This document shows positions 27,877-37,385 of a stretch of DNA of 64,000 nt, piece by piece. Under the pieces are notes generated by a model, which was given only the letters and a program-made list of their open reading frames with translations, was not told the DNA's origin and did not search any database. This DNA is from Chitinophagaceae bacterium. GTDB lineage: Bacteria > Bacteroidota > Bacteroidia > Chitinophagales > Chitinophagaceae. The translations under genes were made by a program, and so were the position numbers. The number at the start of each line of letters is the position of its first letter. The first letter of the stretch is position 1. The stretch spans positions 62,001 through 126,000 of the forward strand of contig CANFKC010000006.1 in assembly GCA_947447265.1 (NCBI GenBank), given 5' to 3'.

Positions 27877-28728
27877 ATGATGGAGAGGTCAGTGTTTTTA
27901 TTGTTTATCGCAGTTCCCCTGTTCAGTTGCAATAATGTGCCGCCTGCTGGCACCATGCCGCAGCGGGATACATTGGCTAAGAGCGAAGCGGCACAACCTT
28001 CGCAGGCACAGCGCACCCGTGATAGCATTAAGAACGAAAAGTACCGCAGCGATATACAATTATTTTACCGGAAGCTTATTGATACTTCCGCAATGCTGCT
28101 GGATACGACTTGGCGCAAATTACTGGATAAGGATATCAATTTTGAAGATGCCTACATCAGGTTACCTGCAAATGGCGATGATCCTGCGCAATCTGTAGCA
28201 TTCCCGTTTGCTGATTTGAAATTTGTCTACCACAATACTTATTTTTCAATTAATGGTCAGCGGGTACCCGAAAAGCTCTATACAAACGGCAACAGGTTTC
28301 CAATTCCGTCAATTAGAAAGTTTAGTTACCACGGCGGTAAATACCTGGTTTTTACAGGTCGCCTTACAGATTTTAATGGTTACGGTGGCCGCATTCATTT
28401 CAATTATTTCTTTGACCTGAGCAATAAGAAGGTGGTTGCAGATATGTATCAAAACTCATGGGAGTGGGTATACGAACCATGTCTGTATGGCGATTTAAAT
28501 AAAGATACCGACCTCGATCGCATTCGTTTTGATGGCATTGCGGGGCCTTCGATGCAGGAATATGATACGGTAACCATTACCGCCGAAACCTACAAAAACC
28601 ATAAATGGGTCCCACTTAATAGCGATGATCAAAGGCCCTATTCTATAAAAGTAATTTTTGACCTCGAAAAATGGATGATCAAACCCGTTGAAGAGCACTG
28701 GATGCATCCTGTTTGGAGGCCGGAATAG
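27877..28728 (+). CDS. Putative lipoprotein, unknown function
   Basis: A 283-aa protein with a short signal peptide ending LFSC (Cys18), so a probable lipoprotein. A low-complexity linker (about 20-50) precedes a beta-rich domain. It includes repeated aspartate motifs (LNKDTDLDRIRFDG) reminiscent of calcium-binding or VCBS-like strands. I do not recognise a family. An alternative start lies one codon downstream. Codon use resembles that of its neighbours. Confidence 0.7.
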   Translation: MMERSVFLLFIAVPLFSCNNVPPAGTMPQRDTLAKSEAAQPSQAQRTRDSIKNEKYRSDIQLFYRKLIDTSAMLLDTTWRKLLDKDINFEDAYIRLPANGDDPAQSVAFPFADLKFVYHNTYFSINGQRVPEKLYTNGNRFPIPSIRKFSYHGGKYLVFTGRLTDFNGYGGRIHFNYFFDLSNKKVVADMYQNSWEWVYEPCLYGDLNKDTDLDRIRFDGIAGPSMQEYDTVTITAETYKNHKWVPLNSDDQRPYSIKVIFDLEKWMIKPVEEHWMHPVWRPE

Positions 28729-28988
28729 ATGCTGTGGGCAACAAAGTATAAGCAGATAAGAAATTATCCCGATTCCTCTTTATTGGTCAGTTACTGAGTG
28801 TGCTTTTTTCAGGGGCGCGTCGTCGTTTTTTCGTCTTGATATTTCCCAGGTAGCACTTTATGATCGGAATTATATAGCAATATATGAGCAGGTTGGAAGT
28901 TGAATGTCAACACCCAACAGTCTTGTTGTTTTTTGACTGTGTCTCAATTTTACCTTAACTTCGTTATGTTCATCTTTTATAAACCTCA

Positions 28989-29384
28989 ATGAAAAAGCTG
29001 GCTACATGCTTTCTAATGTTGCTCTATATGGCAAGTGTCATCGGGGTAACTTTTTCATTGCATTATTGTGGCGGTACGTTTAAGGAAATCTGCTTTACAG
29101 CAGATACAGAAAAAAACTGTTGTGGTGAAAATGAAATGGAAGGTTGCTGTATGGATAAAGTGGTCCATGCCAAATGCAAAGATAGCCATACCCCGGGCGG
29201 GCATGTTTTTGTTCAAAAAATAGTTGCCGACGAGACTCCACTTCTTCCTGCTTATTACGGTTCTCGTTATTGTTGCCCTGCAATAAAACTGCCCGATAAC
29301 AATCATGAATTATTAGGGCATCCCCCTCCCTTAATCAATGATAAGACGCCCATTTATTTACGTAATCGCGTAATCAGGGTCTGA
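28989..29384 (+). CDS. HYC_CC_PP family protein (copper-cluster associated)
   Basis: A 131-aa exported protein with a signal peptide (residues 1-20). It has the features that name this family: HYCGG near residue 26, paired cysteines (NCCGE, GCCMD, RYCCPA) and a late HPPPL. The Cys/His content suggests metal binding, probably copper. It opens a plus-strand run with a thioredoxin-like protein, a multicopper oxidase and a His/Met-rich outer-membrane protein. Gaps of 270-340 nt suggest separate promoters rather than one operon. Confidence 0.8.
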   Translation: MKKLATCFLMLLYMASVIGVTFSLHYCGGTFKEICFTADTEKNCCGENEMEGCCMDKVVHAKCKDSHTPGGHVFVQKIVADETPLLPAYYGSRYCCPAIKLPDNNHELLGHPPPLINDKTPIYLRNRVIRV

Positions 29385-29723
29385 TTCGGTCTAACTGCAA
29401 GTTCTCTGTACCCTGTAGTTGCTATTTCGCGCTGGAGTGCACATCTTACCGGCATAGTCTAGTGCATTTGACGCAGACTTGATAGGTTATAATCTGTTAG
29501 CGATACGCATTACCTGTCGAAAGATGAAAGGAGGAGAAAAGCTATGAGATGGCGAAAGAGATTCCACCATTTCACACAGCATGCAATATAGGTATCGATA
29601 TTTGTTTGATGCCTTCTTTTCTCGCTTCTATTTCAATTATGTGTTGACTGCATTGCTGCAAATTAATTGCTATGCATTTTCTTTATTTTATCAACGTTCC
29701 TTAATGCTCAAAAAAATATTCAA

Positions 29724-30530
29724 ATGAAAAAAATAATTCTTTCTTCAGTTATAGCGATGGCTTCGCTTTTTTCTGCAAATAATTCTTTTGCCCAGGCTAC
29801 CGTAGCTATGGATTTTAACCGCGCCGATTGCAATGGCAATATGCACCATCTTTTTACTAACGACCTCGATTCCGGGAATGTAGTTATACTGGAGTTTTTT
29901 ATGGGTGGTGGATGCGCCTCTTGCATTACCGCGGGCCACAGTCTTGAGGCTATGAAAGTTGGTTTATTGGCTGCCCATCCGGGTAAAATACGTTCGTATG
30001 CTTCCGGCTTTCAAAACAGTATGGACTGTTCTGTGGTTAGTGCCTGGGTAACTTCGAACGGCTTTACGTCTACTCCAATTGATTCGGGTGCTGCCCAGGT
30101 GGCATATTATGGCGGTTTTGGTATGCCTACCATTGTTATTCTGGCTGGCAACACGCACAAAGTAATATATACCGGCATTGGGTTTTCAGCAGGAGATACG
30201 GTTGGTATGAAGGACAGTATTTCTAAATTTTTTAATCCTGGTACCGCTGCCATAAAAGAAAGTACCGCTTCTGTAGCCTCCGTTAACGTTTCCCCTAATC
30301 CTGCAGCAAATGCGGTGGTACTGGAAGCAAGCATCCTTACTGCGGGTAACTTAACTATACAACTTACAGATATTACCGGTAAGCTCCTTTCTACGGTAGT
30401 GAACGAAAATGTGGTCCCTGGTGCTTTTTCAAAGAAAATAAGTACTGCTGAGCTGCCTGATGGTTTATACATGGTACGTACAGTGCTCAATGGCTATACT
30501 TCGGTTGCTAAATTAACTGTAGCAAAATAG
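29724..30530 (+). CDS. Thioredoxin-like T9SS-secreted protein
   Basis: A 268-aa protein with a signal peptide (residues 1-23, ending SFAQ). A thioredoxin-like domain follows with GGGCASCIT as the redox or metal-binding CxxC and FGMPTIVIL as the cis-Pro region. It ends in a T9SS type-A sorting domain starting at NVSPNPAANAVV and closing with LPDGLYMVRT. It should be exported across the outer membrane and attached to the surface. The start at 29724 is preferred over 29667 because it begins the signal peptide. Its place before a multicopper oxidase suggests copper delivery or thiol protection. Confidence 0.85.
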   Translation: MKKIILSSVIAMASLFSANNSFAQATVAMDFNRADCNGNMHHLFTNDLDSGNVVILEFFMGGGCASCITAGHSLEAMKVGLLAAHPGKIRSYASGFQNSMDCSVVSAWVTSNGFTSTPIDSGAAQVAYYGGFGMPTIVILAGNTHKVIYTGIGFSAGDTVGMKDSISKFFNPGTAAIKESTASVASVNVSPNPAANAVVLEASILTAGNLTIQLTDITGKLLSTVVNENVVPGAFSKKISTAELPDGLYMVRTVLNGYTSVAKLTVAK

Positions 30531-30553
30531 AATTCACGCCAGCGAAGATAGAT

Positions 30554-30588
30554 GCATTGGTGGCAATACGCTGTATTGCTGCCAATGC
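30554..30588. terminator. 16-bp hairpin after the thioredoxin-like gene
   Basis: GCATTGGTGGCAATAC pairs with GTATTGCTGCCAATGC (two G-U wobbles) across a 3-nt loop. It lies 24 nt past the stop codon. There is no T tract, so it may protect the mRNA end rather than terminate. Confidence 0.5.
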
Positions 30589-30807
30589 ACACCTGGTATT
30601 GGGATATTCAAATTAACCATCTCGGGCCTTTGCCTCGATGGTAGTTTTTGATGCAGGTGGTACCTCTGTTCTCCGCCTGGTACTAGGCATGGCTATAGCT
30701 GGTGCCGATGTATCTTAGATAACGATGGGCGCTATTCTATTGCGCTTGCCGTAATTAACGCTTTGCAAAAGATAACAATATTTCTTGCTAAACAATAAGC
30801 TCAAACA

Positions 30808-32511
30808 ATGAAGCGAATATTATCAATTGCCCTTTTGCTTGCCGGGACTACCTATGGCCAGACAGCATTGTTCATTCCCCCTGCAATAAGTGGAACTACG
30901 TTTAACTTAAATATACAAACTGGAACGCGGACATTTTTTAGTGGTTACACAACTCCAACTTATGGTGTAAACGGCAGTTTTCTCGCACCGACTTTGATAT
31001 TGAATAAACTGGACAGCGTTACGCTGAATGTAACCAATAGCCTGCCGGTAGCTACAACTATTCATTGGCATGGTATGCACGTGTCTCCGCAAAATGATGG
31101 TGGTCCGGGTCAACTTATAGCACCTTCAACTACCTGGAGTCCGTCGTTTAAAGTCTTGAATGACGCAGGTACCTATTGGTATCATCCGCATGGTGCGGGT
31201 AAAACTGATCTGCATGTTTCAAAAGGCATCGCGGGAATGATTATAGTCAAAGATGCTGCGGAAGCCGCATTGACGTTGCCGCGTACCTATGGTGTAGATG
31301 ACATACCGCTGATTGTGCAATCAAAGGCTTTTGATGTGTTACGCCAGATCGCCATCGCTACAGAAGATGACACCTTATTGATGGTAAACGGAACTGTTGA
31401 TCCCTATCTGAACGCCCCGGCCCAGGTGGTTCGTTTCAGAATTTTGAACGGATCTTCAATGCGCAGCTATATGTTCGGATTTTCAGGTAGCATGCCATTC
31501 AAATTAATTGCCACCGACGGGGGGCTTTTGGATACCCCTGTAACACTAACGCGGATAAGGCTTTCACCCGGCGAGCGCGCAGAAGTATTGCTCAACCTCA
31601 CTGGTATGGTTGGGGCAACTGTTTATTTTAAAAATTATGGTTCGGAATTACCAAACGGTATTTATGGCGCTGATACCGTGGGTACCGACACTGCATTTAT
31701 CCCCGGCTATAGCGCTAATCCGCTCAATGGGGCCGATTACAACATTATGAAAATAAATGTAACTGCAAGCACGGGCGGTGCCGTAACAACAATACCAGCT
31801 ACTTTAGGCACTTTAGCACCATGGCCGCTTTCGGCTGTTGATACCACCCGGACTTTTAACCTTAGCCCCGCAACAGCCGATTCCAGCACATTTGCTGAAG
31901 GGCCGTTTGTAATTAACGGTCATCATTTTGCTATGGACACGATAAATGTTGTCACCTATCTGAACCGTACTGAAATATGGAAATTGGTTAACCACACCCT
32001 GGTTGCCCATCCCTTTCATATTCATGATGTGCCTTTTTATATTGTTGATATAAATGGTGTGCCGCCGCCGCCCTATGAGCGCGGCAGGAAAGATGTGGTA
32101 TTGGTAATGCCCGGCGACAGTGTGCGGTTTATTACCAAATTTGAAACGTTTGCTGACGCATCTATTCCTTACATGTATCACTGCCACCTGCTACACCATG
32201 AAGATGATGGCATGATGGGGCAGTTTCTGGTTTTGCCTGGCCCTGCAGGAATCAGTGATGCAACTAAAAAGCAGGAAGTGCAGCTTTCTCCCAACCCTGC
32301 CACTGACATTTTAACCTTAACATCAGAATTGTTTCTATCAGGCTCTTTCAGTGTGAAAGTTTATTCATTACTAGGTACTGAAGTCGCTATTCCAATGGAA
32401 CATTCAGAAGATAAATTGCGGATCAGGACCGGTAGCCTGCAAACTGGTTTATATGTCATGAAAATTTTCAGCAACAACAATGTATATGTTCACAAATTTG
32501 AAAAGCTATAA
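30808..32511 (+). CDS. T9SS-secreted multicopper oxidase
   Basis: A 567-aa three-domain multicopper oxidase with all four copper-ligand motifs: HWHGMH and WYHPHG in domain 1, HPFHIHDVP and HCHLLHHEDDGMM in domain 3, where the final Met is the likely axial ligand of type-1 copper. A signal peptide precedes, and a T9SS type-A sorting domain (VQLSPNPATDILTL to TGLYVMKIF) follows, so it should be displayed on the cell surface. CueO/CopA-like cuprous oxidase activity for copper tolerance is the likely role. The sorting tail distinguishes it from periplasmic CueO. Confidence 0.93.
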   Translation: MKRILSIALLLAGTTYGQTALFIPPAISGTTFNLNIQTGTRTFFSGYTTPTYGVNGSFLAPTLILNKLDSVTLNVTNSLPVATTIHWHGMHVSPQNDGGPGQLIAPSTTWSPSFKVLNDAGTYWYHPHGAGKTDLHVSKGIAGMIIVKDAAEAALTLPRTYGVDDIPLIVQSKAFDVLRQIAIATEDDTLLMVNGTVDPYLNAPAQVVRFRILNGSSMRSYMFGFSGSMPFKLIATDGGLLDTPVTLTRIRLSPGERAEVLLNLTGMVGATVYFKNYGSELPNGIYGADTVGTDTAFIPGYSANPLNGADYNIMKINVTASTGGAVTTIPATLGTLAPWPLSAVDTTRTFNLSPATADSSTFAEGPFVINGHHFAMDTINVVTYLNRTEIWKLVNHTLVAHPFHIHDVPFYIVDINGVPPPPYERGRKDVVLVMPGDSVRFITKFETFADASIPYMYHCHLLHHEDDGMMGQFLVLPGPAGISDATKKQEVQLSPNPATDILTLTSELFLSGSFSVKVYSLLGTEVAIPMEHSEDKLRIRTGSLQTGLYVMKIFSNNNVYVHKFEKL

Positions 32512-32606
32512 GAAATACGGCAATCTGGCGGGTAATTTGCAAACGATTTAAATTGCTGTTACGTATATGTTCTTTTAGGGCAACTTACACCTGAAATTAC
32601 GTAACC

Positions 32607-33995
32607 ATGAAAACCACAATTCTATTTTTCATATTTCTAGTTGGTGGCAGCAGTATCACCTTTGCCCAACATGATATGAAGAAAATGCACGGGGTGAAGC
32701 ACGCAGTAAAAGACACCCTGGCGGAAAAGGATGATGATGACATAGCTGAAATGGATGACACCATGCAAAGTATGCATCATGACATGAACATGGCAACTAT
32801 GAGTAGTGCATTTTCTTTAAACCTGCCAATGGCCCGTAATGGCTCAGGTACGGCATGGAATCCTGATGCTACGCCCATGTATGGCTACATACTGCATAGC
32901 CATAAGTGGATGTTTATGTTTCATGGCGACCTTTTCATCCGTTATAATAAGCAGGATATTAGCGGTGTTGGCAGTAGGGGTGCCGAAAAATGGGATGCCC
33001 CTGATATGCTTATGGTAATGGGGCAAAGAAAGATCGGTAAAAAAGGACTTTTTCATTTTAATGCTATGTTCTCTACAGATGCGCTGATAGCAGGGGGTAG
33101 CGGGTATCCGTTGCTTTTCCAAACCGGCGAAACGTGGAACGGAAAGCCACTTGTGGACCGCCAGCACCCTCATGACCTTTTTTCAGAATTGTCGGTAAGT
33201 TACGCCTATGCATTCAACCCCAAAACGGATGTGTTTTTGTATGCAGGTTATCCTGGAGAACCCGCATTAGGTCCTGTTGTTTTTATGCATCGCCCATCCG
33301 GAATGTTCAATCCTGACGCACCTATCGTGCACCACTGGGAAGATGCCACCCATATTTCATTTGGTGTTGCAACCCTGGGTGTGAGAAATGGAAAGTTTAA
33401 ACTCGAGGCCTCGTCTTTTACGGGGAGAGAACCAGACGAAAACAGGTATGATTTCGATAGACCTTTGTTCGATTCATGGAGCGGGCGGCTATCGTTTAAT
33501 CCGTCAGCAAATTGGGCGCTTCAGGTGTCGCATGGCTTTATTAAAAGCCCAGAGGTTCTTCATTCAACCGAAGATGTGAACCGCACTACAGCGTCCGCGA
33601 CCTATGTTTATCCTATCAATTCAAATAAATATGTAACCGCAACTGCGCTTTGGGGGCAGAATGCCATTGCAGGGGAAGATACATCGAACTCCGCATTACT
33701 GGAAGCCACCCTCAAAATGAAGAAACTAGCTTTGTATATGAGGGAAGAGTGGGTTACCAAAACTACAGGCGAATTAAACCTCAATGCTATGCAATATGGC
33801 CCTCACACGCAATATGCTATCAACATGCTTACCGCAGGCGCAGGTTACGATCTGTTTGGTGTAGGGCCGGTAACGGTCGCGGCTGGCGCGCAATTATCAT
33901 GGTATACCAGCGATGCCAAATTGGAGGGCCTCTATGGTAGCAATCCTTTGGCCGGGGAAATTTACCTCCATATTTACCCGAAAAGGATGAAGTAG
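32607..33995 (+). CDS. His/Met-rich outer-membrane protein of the copper cluster
   Basis: A 462-aa protein with a signal peptide (residues 1-20, ending TFAQ). A metal-binding-like tract at about 21-70 is packed with HDMKKMHG and MHHDMNM-type motifs. A long beta-strand region with alternating hydrophobic residues follows, consistent with an outer-membrane barrel. The conserved RQHPHDLFSEL segment is characteristic of a Bacteroidota family that I have seen beside copper genes. Its position 95 nt after the multicopper oxidase supports a role in copper binding or export. The barrel fold is inferred. Confidence 0.78.
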   Translation: MKTTILFFIFLVGGSSITFAQHDMKKMHGVKHAVKDTLAEKDDDDIAEMDDTMQSMHHDMNMATMSSAFSLNLPMARNGSGTAWNPDATPMYGYILHSHKWMFMFHGDLFIRYNKQDISGVGSRGAEKWDAPDMLMVMGQRKIGKKGLFHFNAMFSTDALIAGGSGYPLLFQTGETWNGKPLVDRQHPHDLFSELSVSYAYAFNPKTDVFLYAGYPGEPALGPVVFMHRPSGMFNPDAPIVHHWEDATHISFGVATLGVRNGKFKLEASSFTGREPDENRYDFDRPLFDSWSGRLSFNPSANWALQVSHGFIKSPEVLHSTEDVNRTTASATYVYPINSNKYVTATALWGQNAIAGEDTSNSALLEATLKMKKLALYMREEWVTKTTGELNLNAMQYGPHTQYAINMLTAGAGYDLFGVGPVTVAAGAQLSWYTSDAKLEGLYGSNPLAGEIYLHIYPKRMK

Positions 33996-34084
33996 CTATT
34001 TGTAAGAATTTCGAGAAATGTATAAGCCACTGCTATAGCCGGTTTGCCTTTTATGCCGCTGGCTTTTGCATATCGTTATTGCCC

Positions 34085-34092
34085 TAACTTTG
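34085..34092 (+). promoter_or_regulatory. -7 element TAACTTTG
   Basis: A consensus -7 element 42 nt upstream of the acyl-CoA-binding protein gene. A TTTG at 34065-34068 is closer than the usual 19-bp spacing. Confidence 0.55.
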
Positions 34093-34133
34093 AGTGTGCG
34101 GCAGCTTAGCCGCAATAAAGAAAGAAAACAACC

Positions 34134-34391
34134 ATGCAGACTTTAGAGGAATTATTTGAAGACGCTAAAAAGCGGGTAATGGAACTTACAGAAAAGCCAG
34201 GTAACGACGTTATGCTGGAATTATATGCCCTCAATAAGCAGGCAACCATAGGCGATATCAATATTGATAAACCCGGCATGTTCGATTTTGTTGCCGCTGC
34301 AAAATACAACGCCTGGGAGGCCAAGAAAGGGCTGAGTAAAGAAGATGCGCAGCAGCAGTATATTAACTTCGTTACGGGTTTATTTAAATAA
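34134..34391 (+). CDS. Acyl-CoA-binding protein
   Basis: An 85-aa four-helix protein matching the ACBP family, which buffers long-chain acyl-CoA in the cytoplasm. The diagnostic stretch is present: LELYALNKQATIGDINIDKPGMFD, then KYNAWEAKKGLSKEDAQQQYI. ACBP is mainly eukaryotic but also occurs in Bacteroidota. Full length for the family and monocistronic. Confidence 0.92.
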   Translation: MQTLEELFEDAKKRVMELTEKPGNDVMLELYALNKQATIGDINIDKPGMFDFVAAAKYNAWEAKKGLSKEDAQQQYINFVTGLFK

Positions 34392-34518
34392 TGGAGCACA
34401 GGATTTGTGCTTTGTTGCGGCGGTGTCAGGCTTGTGTATCTGAAACACCAAATAAGAATGAATTGCTTACTTTAGTGGTGCATTCTACACCATTTTTTAA
34501 ACGATCAAACAACGCGAT

Positions 34519-34926
34519 ATGAAAAACAAAATTGGCACAAAAGACAATCCAATGTTGCTCAAAACGCCGCCATTGAGCAGTGAGTATACCATGCATGTAG
34601 ATGAGAAAGATGGCAAGGAAATACTGGTATGTAGTGTTGGTAAAACTGTACTCCATTATGATATGCGGGCCATTAACGACTTGCACACCATGCTTAAACA
34701 ACATGGGGACTGGATGGAGTTAGGCAGTGCCGACGAACAAAAACCAGCAAAAGATGGAACGGTTGAGGCATGGGGCCGCTCAGAAACCAATCCTGTTGGT
34801 GGCTGGTATGGTATGAAGAAGGGGCTGCGTGGTCGCTTTGGTATGTATATGCCACCTTTGATGGAAGCACTCGGCCTGGCTGAAGTAACCCATGAAGCCA
34901 AAGGCAACAAGATGCGGGCTAAATAG
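34519..34926 (+). CDS. DUF6855-like small protein
   Basis: A 135-aa soluble protein without a signal peptide. It has a compact N-terminal beta region (residues 1-55) and a C-terminal part with WGRSETNPVGGWYGMKKGLRGRF and GMYMPPLMEALGLAEV, which I associate with DUF6855 (function unknown). The Gly/Trp/Arg-rich loop suggests anion or nucleic-acid binding, but that is speculation. It follows the ACBP gene by 127 nt. Confidence 0.7.
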   Translation: MKNKIGTKDNPMLLKTPPLSSEYTMHVDEKDGKEILVCSVGKTVLHYDMRAINDLHTMLKQHGDWMELGSADEQKPAKDGTVEAWGRSETNPVGGWYGMKKGLRGRFGMYMPPLMEALGLAEVTHEAKGNKMRAK

Positions 34927-35393
34927 GCTATAATACTAGTTAGAAATCGAAATCAAACTAACGTCGACAGTTTGCCTTTAATATCACCCGCGCTGCCGCC
35001 CCGGCGCGGACATTAGAGTAACAAGCTTCACACATAACGCCGGGGGGCTTCTTTTTTCTCGCGGAGCGATAAGAAAAAAGTGCCGCTTTTTTTGGTACTT
35101 TTTTTGCGGCAGCACAACGGCGCAGCCCTCATTGAGATAAATGAAAAGACAAAGATTTCGAAATAAAAAAAGTACATAAGAGGGGATGACCAAAACCCTT
35201 ACAGTTGTATTCAGCAAAACTTAAGCCGCTGCTCGAATAACACATTTTGGCATTGAAAGAGCGGCGTAGTCTTAATTTAGGTTAATGAAAAGACAAACAT
35301 TTTCGAGCTAAGAGTTACGAAGAGGGTAGGCTCTACCATACTAACCATTGTTTGCTTTTAATATCAAAACGGTATAACAATTATTGTATTACA
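34927..35393. other. Gene-free, hairpin-rich interval
   Basis: No credible gene. It contains CGCGCTGCCGCCCCGGCGCGG, a long imperfect hairpin CTTTTTTCTCGCGGAGCGATAAGAAAAAAG near 35050-35078, and two related phrases GAAAAGACAAAGATTTCGA (35141) and GAAAAGACAAACATTTTCGA (35286) about 145 nt apart. It may be a decayed mobile element. No transposase is readable. Confidence 0.45.
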
Positions 35394-35430
35394 AGGAGAG
35401 CCAAAGTTTGGCTCTCCTTTATTATTTTTA
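35394..35430. terminator. Perfect 13-bp inverted repeat with T tract
   Basis: AAGGAGAGCCAAA pairs with TTTGGCTCTCCTT and is followed by TATTATTTTTAA. No plus-strand gene ends close upstream (the nearest stop is 470 nt away), so it is an orphan terminator or the end of an untranslated RNA. Confidence 0.65.
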
Positions 35431-35514
35431 ATGAACAGAGGTCCGTTTTGCGTGCATCAATATGTGGATAGCAAGCTTCTATTGATGTATGTACATGTAT
35501 GGAATTTTGTTCCT

Positions 35515-35522
35515 TACTTTTG
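35515..35522 (+). promoter_or_regulatory. -7 element TACTTTTG
   Basis: A consensus TAnnTTTG element 35 nt upstream of the pirin start codon. Confidence 0.5.
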
Positions 35523-35556
35523 ATGCATAAATTTGTACAACACAAACCATCGCGTT

Positions 35557-36531
35557 ATGGAAAGAAAAGATTTCATTAAAAAAGGACTATTTGCTACTGC
35601 GGTGGCTTACCTGCAATCTGCCCTAATGCCTGTTAAGGCTGCGGCAAGTGTTGCCAATGCCAGATACAGGGGCGTGGAAGGGGTGTTATCGCCAACTAAT
35701 ACCCACATGGTAGGCAATGGTTTTAAAGTAATGAACTTCTTCCCTAACGGAAAAGGCTTTGAAGAAAGGATGAGTCCCTTCTTCCTGCTCGATTTTAATG
35801 CAGAAGTGAGCTATCCGCCATCAGAAATATCGCGTGGCGTTGGGGTGCATCCGCACAGGGGTATCGAAACAATTACGTTTGCTTACAAAGGCTCTGTGGA
35901 GCACCATGATAGCAAGGGCAACCATGGTATAATTGGCCCCGGCGACATACAATGGATGACCGCCGGAGGTGGTGTATTGCACAAGGAATACCACGAACAC
36001 AACTATGTGCAACATGGTGGCGCATTCGAAATGTTGCAGCTCTGGATAAACCTGCCTAAAAAGCATAAGATGACTCCGGCTAAGTACCAGAGTATTGTAC
36101 ATACTAAAAAGCCAAAAGTTACACTGCCGCACTGCATGGGCGATATACATGTGGTTGCTGGCGAATACCAGGGTGTAAAAGGTATTGCCAGTACCTTTTC
36201 GCCGGTGCACATGTACGATATCCATTTTAACGCCAATGCTGATTTTACGTTCAGCCTGCCTGCGAACTTCAATACAGGTATACTGGTTGTTGATGGTTCG
36301 GTTATTGTAAATGCCAACGAGGTGACTGAAAACCATTATTTGCAGCTTAAAAATGAGGCCGGTGATATCCATATTAAAGCGAAGGAAAAAGGGATATTGC
36401 TTGTATTGAGTGGAGAGCCACTCAATGAGCCCTACGTAAGCTATGGCCCGTTCGTAATGAATACACAGGAGGAAATTCATCAGGCTATTGAAGACTTTAA
36501 TGCTGGTAAATTCGGCTTCCTGAAGGATTAG
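35557..36531 (+). CDS. Exported pirin-family protein
   Basis: A 324-aa bicupin with typical pirin metal ligands, HPHRGIET and the E-HH/H-E-HE cluster (VEHHDSKG, LHKEYHEH), and a second cupin at the C-terminus ending GPFVMNTQEEI. Pirins are usually cytoplasmic, but this one starts with ERKDFIKKG then a hydrophobic stretch to KAAAS (about residue 28). That resembles a twin-arginine signal with RK in place of RR. The start at 35557 is the family-consistent one. Quercetinase-like or redox-sensing roles are known for relatives. Confidence 0.87.
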   Translation: MERKDFIKKGLFATAVAYLQSALMPVKAAASVANARYRGVEGVLSPTNTHMVGNGFKVMNFFPNGKGFEERMSPFFLLDFNAEVSYPPSEISRGVGVHPHRGIETITFAYKGSVEHHDSKGNHGIIGPGDIQWMTAGGGVLHKEYHEHNYVQHGGAFEMLQLWINLPKKHKMTPAKYQSIVHTKKPKVTLPHCMGDIHVVAGEYQGVKGIASTFSPVHMYDIHFNANADFTFSLPANFNTGILVVDGSVIVNANEVTENHYLQLKNEAGDIHIKAKEKGILLVLSGEPLNEPYVSYGPFVMNTQEEIHQAIEDFNAGKFGFLKD

Positions 36532-36698
36532 TGCGAGGAGCGCGATGCCCTTTTGTAATCAGTATTCCAGGGAAAATGGAGTGGCTGGCTTGTCCTGACG
36601 GCTGTTTTAACTCATTAATATAGCCGGAAATTCCTGATGATATGGTTGGCCTAATATTCCAGGTTAGGTACATTTACACAATTCATACAAATCAGGTA

Positions 36699-37181
36699 AT
36701 GCGGTTACTCAAAACGATTCGGGATATTATTGGGGTTGTCATCATCCTCATTCCAGCTTTGCTGCTGCTGGTGTTGTGTCTGCCTTTTATTCTCCTAGCG
36801 CTCTCATTCAGCCGGCGCAATGAAGAACGGTTTAATATCGAATATCATAATTTTCTGGTTGGTTTAAATGGTGCCACTTTCTTCTGGTATTCTGACAAAA
36901 GGACGACATTGTATTTTATAGAAGACATGCTGCTGCCTGGGCTGAAACCGGAAATAGAAATCATTAAGCTGCAGGGCAAGAAGTTAATTACCGCTCACGA
37001 CCATCGCTACATCTCCAGGCTGATTGCAAACGCAAAGACGGAAGGCGGCATCCCCTATATTATCAAGATTGTAAATGGTACGGTCATAAGTAAGTCTATC
37101 AATAATGAAGTATATAATGCCATCAATGGCCGCATGCGTGGGCAGGAATTGTTGGCTTTAATTGATGAATTTGTGGGGTAG
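36699..37181 (+). CDS. Small membrane-anchored protein, unknown
   Basis: A 160-aa protein with one strong N-terminal hydrophobic region (residues 8-36, possibly two passes), then a soluble alpha/beta domain. I do not recognise it. An ATG at 36642 would add 19 residues; 36699 is preferred because it puts the basic residues directly before the membrane segment. It stands alone. Confidence 0.6.
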   Translation: MRLLKTIRDIIGVVIILIPALLLLVLCLPFILLALSFSRRNEERFNIEYHNFLVGLNGATFFWYSDKRTTLYFIEDMLLPGLKPEIEIIKLQGKKLITAHDHRYISRLIANAKTEGGIPYIIKIVNGTVISKSINNEVYNAINGRMRGQELLALIDEFVG

Positions 37182-37385
37182 TATATCGTGAAAGCTAGGT
37201 CCACTGGGGCCAGCCATTACTATGAATTCTATTTGAAATGTAATGCCATTTAGGCTCCGTTGTTACGCCACTCGCCTGACTTTGACGTGGGAATAATGTA
37301 ACTAATTAAAACAAGTGTGTAACGTGTCCGCTAAATGCATGTACGAACTTTGTATCAATTATAACTCACAAAAGAATCAATCACA

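Noticed and set aside
29533-29590. Short leader peptide after a perfect AGGAGG
   Set aside because: A 15-codon frame follows a strong Shine-Dalgarno-like sequence, but this phylum rarely uses one, and nothing links it to the downstream gene.
30620-30715. Small plus-strand frame with MVVFDAGGTSVLRL
   Set aside because: It looked briefly like a fragment of a metal ATPase or transporter, but no motif holds up and the frame is only about 27 codons.
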